Assembly: GCA_002420085.1 (NCBI GenBank)
Contig: DIHI01000125.1
Location: 1,903 to 11,977, forward strand
Reading direction: 5' to 3'
Source: Lysobacterales bacterium UBA5700
GTDB taxonomy: Bacteria > Pseudomonadota > Gammaproteobacteria > Xanthomonadales > Xanthomonadaceae
Length of the DNA stretch: 10,075 nt
Made by a program: the position numbers and the translations under genes. The notes beneath the pieces are model-generated. The model ran no database searches, was not told the DNA's origin, and saw nothing but the letters and a program-made list of their open reading frames with translations. Of this stretch, positions 6,760 through 10,075 are shown one piece after another (positions within the stretch are counted from its first letter, which is position 1; the number at the start of each line of letters is the position of its first letter).

Positions 6760-6793
6760 CGACTTTCAAGGGGGGAGACCCCGGATCGATCGA

Positions 6794-8008
6794 TCAGCGC
6801 CGCACGCCGTCGCCCGTGGTCTTTCCGGACACCGGCCAGTAGACGTTGAATTCGCTGTCTTCCGGCGTGGTGGTCTCGATGTCCTGGAGGTACTCCTCGA
6901 AGGCGCGGTCGTGGACCAGTTCGCCGCGGGTTTCAGCCCAGGCGCGCAACTGATCGCGCTTGACCGGCAGCCCGGCCGGATGGCCGCGGTATTCGGCCTT
7001 CAGCGCCCGTCCCTGATAGCTGCGACCGAGTTGCACCTCGCCTTCCAGGACGACCGAAGTCGGGTCCATGGCCTCGACCAGGGGCAGATCCTCGGCGCCG
7101 AAGCTGTCCGGCTTGCTGGCGGGGTCGAGGCTCTCGCTGTCGTCGGCGAGCGCGTCGCTGCCGGCCTCGGCCGGGTCGGCTTCGGTCTCGGGCAGCGGCC
7201 ACGGCCACTCGCCACCCTTGCGCCGGACCGGCTGCTGGATGTCGAATTCGTAGGTGTCGGAACCGAAGTTGGTGGTCACCAGACGGAACGGCCCGGCCGC
7301 GACCAGATCGTTCTTGTCCATCACCTGCTTGATCCACTTGAGCTGGGTGAGGGTGGCGTTCTCGACCGCCGTGATGTTGCGCTCGGACTTGGTCTCCATG
7401 TACAGGATGTTCTGTGCAGGGATATCGACCGAGCGCACGATCACGTCGGAGTAGTCGAAATTGGGGATGGTCGCCAGCAGGGCGCTCAGGTTGTCGAGCC
7501 CCTTGCGGATGTCGCGCCCGAAGTTGCGCGGGGCATAGATCCCGGCGAAGCGGCCGCGCAGATCCCAGCCGTACTTGACGGTGTAGCGTTGGGTGATCTC
7601 GGTGGTGCGCTGCTTGCGCTCGATGAAGAAGTCCATGCGCTTTTCTTCACCGAAGCTGCTGTCCTGGATCTCGAAACTGAGCCTGGCCTCGTCACCGTCG
7701 ATCGAACTTTTGGTCAGGGTCCAGCTACCCGAGCCGACGCTCTTGAAGAATGAATTGAATTCCAGTCGAGCGCCTTCGCCGAACTGCGGTCCGGAAGCGC
7801 TGTAGCGGATCCGGGGATCCTTCAGGCGCAGCGAGTTCCAGTCCTCGAAGCGGGTGAAACCATTGAGGATGTCGTAGACGATCCGGACGGGGCGGTTGGT
7901 CTCGACGGTCTCCTCGATCCGACGCTGTTCGGGCAGCAAGGCACCGACCGTCACCAGCACGACGAAAACGATCAGCAGCGCCACCACGAGTTCTAGAAAA
8001 CGGGTCAT
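6794..8008 (-). CDS. Membrane-anchored SRPBCC (polyketide cyclase-like) protein with C-terminal GyrI-like domain
   Basis: A 404-residue protein with three parts. Residues about 4-24 form a single membrane anchor (FLELVVALLIVFVVLVTVGAL). Residues about 33-180 resemble an SRPBCC lipid/small-molecule-binding fold: a first strand ending in RPVRIVYDILNGFTRFEDWN, then GPQFGEGARLEF, and a final long helix RDIRKGLDNLSALLA. Residues about 190-394 resemble a GyrI-like (AraC effector-binding) domain, ending in RAFEEYLQDIE and the closing strand FNVYWPV; it is interrupted by an Asp/Glu/Ser-rich insert at about 262-315. Both domains bind hydrophobic ligands in known relatives, but no DNA-binding domain is present and no ligand can be named. 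ATG 8008 has a good Shine-Dalgarno (8015-8020). It stands alone between the two-component genes and the ABC operon, all on the same strand. The SRPBCC call is firmer than the GyrI-like one. Confidence 0.75.
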   Translation of the reverse strand: MTRFLELVVALLIVFVVLVTVGALLPEQRRIEETVETNRPVRIVYDILNGFTRFEDWNSLRLKDPRIRYSASGPQFGEGARLEFNSFFKSVGSGSWTLTKSSIDGDEARLSFEIQDSSFGEEKRMDFFIERKQRTTEITQRYTVKYGWDLRGRFAGIYAPRNFGRDIRKGLDNLSALLATIPNFDYSDVIVRSVDIPAQNILYMETKSERNITAVENATLTQLKWIKQVMDKNDLVAAGPFRLVTTNFGSDTYEFDIQQPVRRKGGEWPWPLPETEADPAEAGSDALADDSESLDPASKPDSFGAEDLPLVEAMDPTSVVLEGEVQLGRSYQGRALKAEYRGHPAGLPVKRDQLRAWAETRGELVHDRAFEEYLQDIETTTPEDSEFNVYWPVSGKTTGDGVRR

Positions 8009-8014
8009 TCAATG

Positions 8015-8020
8015 CTCTCC
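8015..8020 (-). promoter_or_regulatory. Ribosome-binding site of the SRPBCC gene
   Basis: GGAGAG stands six bases before ATG 8008, at good spacing, and supports that start. Confidence 0.6.
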
Positions 8021-8060
8021 ACAAGGTCGATCCCCACGGCAGGGCCGCGGCCAATGTGCA

Positions 8061-8069
8061 ATCGTAGCA
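8061..8069 (-). promoter_or_regulatory. Possible extended -10 promoter for the SRPBCC gene
   Basis: Minus-strand TGCTACGAT fits the extended -10 pattern TGn-TAnnAT. It would start transcription near 8054 and give a leader of about 46 bases. No good -35 box is visible at 16-18 bases, so this is a weak prediction. Confidence 0.3.
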
Positions 8070-8090
8070 GCACTGGCCGGGAGATTTCAT

Positions 8091-8111
8091 GCGGCGATGG
8101 CACATCGCCGC
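8091..8111. other. Perfect 9-bp hairpin with 3-base loop
   Basis: GCGGCGATG (8091-8099) pairs with CATCGCCGC (8103-8111) around GCA. On the minus strand it lies just upstream of the possible SRPBCC promoter and downstream of the response regulator gene. No T-run follows on either strand. It could be a terminator-like element for the two-component operon or a dyad operator site. Confidence 0.5.
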
Positions 8112-8228
8112 CGACCGACCGCCCCGATCGGCCGGCACCGGCGTGCGATCGCGGCCACCCGCAGCGCTTGCCGGGCGGCCAGCGCCAGCCCTTCGCCTGA
8201 CATTGATCAGACCACCGCCAGACCGGCC

Positions 8229-8248
8229 TGACCGTGCCCGACCGTGCC
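8229..8248. repeat. 10-bp tandem repeat after the response regulator gene
   Basis: Two adjacent 10-base units, 8229-8238 and 8239-8248, share GACCGTGCC and differ only in the first base. The repeat touches the hairpin at 8248-8278. Confidence 0.6.
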
Positions 8249-8278
8249 TGAGCGGGCCGTGCAGACGGCTCGGCTCAG
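8248..8278. terminator. Hairpin spanning the response regulator stop codon
   Basis: Outer stem CTGAGC (8248-8253) with GCTCAG (8273-8278), a 2x3 internal loop, inner stem GCCGT (8256-8260) with ACGGC (8265-8269), and loop GCAG. The stop codon (8275-8277) is inside the outer stem. GC-rich, but no T-run follows on the minus strand, so it is a weak or Rho-assisted terminator candidate, or an mRNA 3'-end stabiliser. Confidence 0.4.
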
Positions 8279-8916
8279 ACCAGATTCAACTCGAATGCCT
8301 TCAGCACCGCGCGGGTGCGGTCGCGCACCCCCAGCTTGGACAGGATGTTGGAGACGTGATTCTTGACCGTGCCCTCGGCCACTCCGAGCGAGTTGGCGAT
8401 CTCCTTGTTGGAGTAGCCGCCGGCCATCAGGCGCAGGATCTCGGTCTCGCGCTCGGTCAGCGGGTCCGGCTGGTCCAGGCTCTGGAAGGCATTGTGCATG
8501 TGCTCCAACCCGGACAGCAGGCGCTGGGTCACCGCTGGCTGCACCAATGAGCCACCAGCGGCAACGGTGTGGATGGCATCGACCAGTTGCTCAAGCGATA
8601 CGTCCTTGAGCAGATAGCCGCGCGCGCCGGCGCGAATGCCAGCCAGCACCAGTTGGTCGTCGTCGAAGGTGGTGAGAATGATCGTCGCCGGAAGCTGTCC
8701 ACGCCCGGACAGTGTCTGCAAGGCTTCCAGCCCGGACATCACCGGCATCCGCATGTCCATCAGCACGACATCCGGACCGACCTCGGGGATCAGTTCGACG
8801 GCATGCTTGCCGTCACTGGCTTCGGCGACCACGCGAATGTCGTCGGAAAGTTCGAGCAACGAACGAATGCCCTGGCGTACCAGGTTCTGGTCATCGACCA
8901 GCAGTACCCGAATCAT
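8275..8916 (-). CDS. NarL/FixJ-family response regulator
   Basis: A 213-residue two-domain regulator. The receiver domain (about 1-118) has the acidic pocket D8-D9 (LLVDDQ), the phosphorylation site D54 in VVLMDMRMP, the switch threonine in ILTTFDDD (T82/T83) and the conserved lysine K104 in YLLKD. The output domain (about 150-210) is a LuxR-type helix-turn-helix with the classic LTERETEILRLMAGGYSNKEIA pattern split across 153-174, then the recognition helix GTVKNHVSNILSKLGV. On phosphorylation by the kinase encoded just upstream it should dimerise and control transcription. ATG 8916 overlaps the kinase stop (ATGA, 8913-8916), with GGAGGGAG at 8921-8928 before it. The frame stays open far upstream through the kinase gene, but that extension is a high-GC artefact, and the true N-terminus is MIRVLLVDD. 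The target genes are not visible. Confidence 0.95.
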   Translation of the reverse strand: MIRVLLVDDQNLVRQGIRSLLELSDDIRVVAEASDGKHAVELIPEVGPDVVLMDMRMPVMSGLEALQTLSGRGQLPATIILTTFDDDQLVLAGIRAGARGYLLKDVSLEQLVDAIHTVAAGGSLVQPAVTQRLLSGLEHMHNAFQSLDQPDPLTERETEILRLMAGGYSNKEIANSLGVAEGTVKNHVSNILSKLGVRDRTRAVLKAFELNLV

Positions 8917-10073
8917 GAGACTCCCTCCATCGGCAGATCGATATCGAGCGAAAACCCTTTGCCGGGCGCGGTCGCCCAGCGCAGCGTACCGCCAAGCGCG
9001 GCCAGACGCTCGCGCATGCCGCGCAGTCCGTTGCCGGCCTGGACGGCATCGCCACCGCGACCATTGTCGCGAGCATGCAGCGCCAGGCCGGCGGCGGACC
9101 GGGTCAGGCGCAACACCAGATGCCGGGCACCGGCATGACGCACGGTATTGGTGATGATTTCCTGGGTGCAGCGCAGCAGGACATGGGCGCGCTCGGGATC
9201 CTCGATCAGCAGCGGCTCCTGGATGTCCAGATCGATCGTCAGTCCGGGCACCCCCTCGGCCAGGGTCCGCAGTGCCAGGGTCAGATCGACCGCGCCATCC
9301 TCGCGCAACCGACTGACCGCCTCGCGAACATCGGTCAACAGCAGTTTGGCCAGGGTCTGGGCCTGCTGGACGTGCTCGCGGCTCTTGCCGGCACTCAGGT
9401 GGCTGGCGACTTCCAGATTCAGGCTCAGGGCGGTGAGATGGTGGCCGAGGAGATCGTGCAGCTCGCGCGAGATGCGCATCCGTTCGCTCAGTCGCGAGCT
9501 TTCCGCCAGCAGCGCCCGAGTCGCCCGCAGTTCGGCATTGAGCCGGCGCTGCTCGTCGCGCGCCTGGGCCTGCTGCTTGGCCACCAGGCCGGTGACGAAG
9601 GTGAAGCTGGAATAGCCGACGTACAGGGCCGATTGCAGGACGGCGGCAAACAGGCTGAAGCCCTGGCCCTGGGTGAACACCGGCACCAGGGCGACATGCT
9701 GGAGCACCAGCCAGGCGATTCCGACCGGCAAGGGCAGCAGCCAGGGCAGGACGCCGGCCACGATCAGCAGCAGCACGCCACCCAGACCGGTGCCGCTGAA
9801 ATGGCTGACCGCGATCGCCGAGCAGGTGATCAGGGCGAGCAGGGCGAGGTCGAGCAGGCCCGAACGACGCGCACCGAGATGGCGGGTCACGGCCCAGTAG
9901 CCGAGTCCGAAGCCCAGGTAGGCGGTCGCCCACAAGGCCAGATCGAGGGTCAGGGCGGCCTCCTGGCCGAGATCATCCGGAAAATGCCAGGCGTTCAGCA
10001 GCAACGGGATGCCGACCATGGCCCAGGTGAACAGGCCGGCATAGCGCAGCAACTGGGTATGGCTGAAGCGCAT
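8913..10073 (-). CDS. DesK-like sensor histidine kinase (HisKA_3 family)
   Basis: A 386-residue membrane kinase that partners the response regulator downstream. The N-terminal part has about six hydrophobic helices (residues about 8-28, 37-62, 73-90, 96-112, 114-133 and 140-165) and no large extracytoplasmic loop, so sensing probably happens within the membrane, as in DesK. A linker coiled coil (about 166-200) leads to the HisKA_3 dimerisation helix with phospho-accepting H206 in RISRELHDLLGHHLTALS. The catalytic domain shows the N box EIITNTVRHAG (305-315, N309), the G1 box DNGRG (336-340), and GNGLRGMRERLAALGG (347-362). The start ATG 10073 is only two bases from the window edge; MRFSHTQLLRYAGLF is a natural N-terminus, but a start further upstream cannot be excluded. 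Signal unknown. Confidence 0.92.
   Translation of the reverse strand: MRFSHTQLLRYAGLFTWAMVGIPLLLNAWHFPDDLGQEAALTLDLALWATAYLGFGLGYWAVTRHLGARRSGLLDLALLALITCSAIAVSHFSGTGLGGVLLLIVAGVLPWLLPLPVGIAWLVLQHVALVPVFTQGQGFSLFAAVLQSALYVGYSSFTFVTGLVAKQQAQARDEQRRLNAELRATRALLAESSRLSERMRISRELHDLLGHHLTALSLNLEVASHLSAGKSREHVQQAQTLAKLLLTDVREAVSRLREDGAVDLTLALRTLAEGVPGLTIDLDIQEPLLIEDPERAHVLLRCTQEIITNTVRHAGARHLVLRLTRSAAGLALHARDNGRGGDAVQAGNGLRGMRERLAALGGTLRWATAPGKGFSLDIDLPMEGVS
8921..8928 (-). promoter_or_regulatory. Ribosome-binding site of the response regulator
   Basis: GGAGGGAG lies in the last codons of the kinase gene, four bases before ATG 8916. It fixes the regulator start and couples the two genes. Confidence 0.7.
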
Positions 10074-10075
10074 CG

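Larger units (their letters stand above)
8009..8274. other. 266-base non-coding gap with several structured elements
   Basis: No supported gene lies between the response regulator stop and the SRPBCC start. The gap holds a strong hairpin at the regulator stop codon, a 10-bp tandem repeat, a 21-base hairpin at 8091-8111, a possible promoter at 8061-8069 and a ribosome-binding site at 8015-8020. Small frames here lack recognisable protein content. Confidence 0.6.

Noticed and set aside
6771..6783. G-run/C-run near the SRPBCC stop as a terminator or G-quadruplex
   Set aside because: Only a 4-bp stem is possible and there are too few G-runs for a quadruplex.
6605..7753. 382-codon plus-strand open frame opposite the SRPBCC gene
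   Set aside because: Starts inside the ATPase gene and runs antisense through the gap and the SRPBCC gene; composition is that of a shadow and no motif is visible.
8917..9933. Long open extension of the response regulator frame through the kinase gene, giving a 552-residue reading
   Set aside because: The extension reads as Arg/Pro/Ala-rich low-information sequence, while the overlapping frame encodes an intact kinase. The regulator has its own ribosome-binding site and normal N-terminus at 8916.
1..10075. CRISPR array, tRNA or rRNA gene, transposase or phage gene
   Set aside because: No regularly spaced repeats, no cloverleaf or rRNA-like stretch, and no mobile-element protein was recognised on either strand.

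Overview
This window looks like chromosome from a GC-rich gammaproteobacterium, perhaps in or near the Xanthomonadales or Wenzhouxiangella. The clues are the high GC content, the divergent rlmE/yhbY pair typical of gammaproteobacteria, and an Mth938/Xcc1710-like gene directly after yhbY. The taxon is an inference from gene content; no rRNA or other strong marker is present. I see no insertion sequences, phage genes, tRNAs or CRISPR arrays.

Left part (1-923): the 5' end of rlmE (23S rRNA 2'-O-methyltransferase) runs off the left edge on the minus strand. It is divergent from a plus-strand pair, yhbY (ribosome-associated RNA-binding protein) and an Mth938-like gene, which overlap by one base. 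This is a housekeeping ribosome-assembly locus.

Middle part (992-6630, all minus strand, so read right to left): a tightly packed ABC transporter operon of the gliding-motility (GldA/GldF/GldG) type. It contains an ATPase (5701-6630), an ABC-2 permease (4970-5704), a GldG-like auxiliary membrane protein (3081-4952) and a DUF4340 membrane-anchored protein (1720-3075). An AlkA-type DNA-3-methyladenine glycosylase (992-1633) lies downstream, after an 86-base gap holding two overlapping inverted repeats. Coupling within the four ABC genes is close: a 4-base ATGA overlap, a 17-base gap and a 5-base gap. The transported substrate is unknown.

Right part (6794-10073, also minus strand): a DesK-like sensor histidine kinase (8913-10073) and a NarL/FixJ-type response regulator (8275-8916), coupled by an ATGA overlap. 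They are followed, 266 bases further on, by a membrane-anchored SRPBCC protein with a C-terminal GyrI-like domain (6794-8008). The three gaps on this side contain strong inverted repeats and short tandem repeats but no poly-T tracts.

How the genes may work together: the kinase probably senses a membrane or envelope condition through its transmembrane domain and phosphorylates the regulator. Co-orientation makes the SRPBCC/GyrI gene and the ABC operon possible targets, but nothing in the sequence proves this. The least understood parts are the Gld-like ABC module and the anchored SRPBCC-GyrI fusion.
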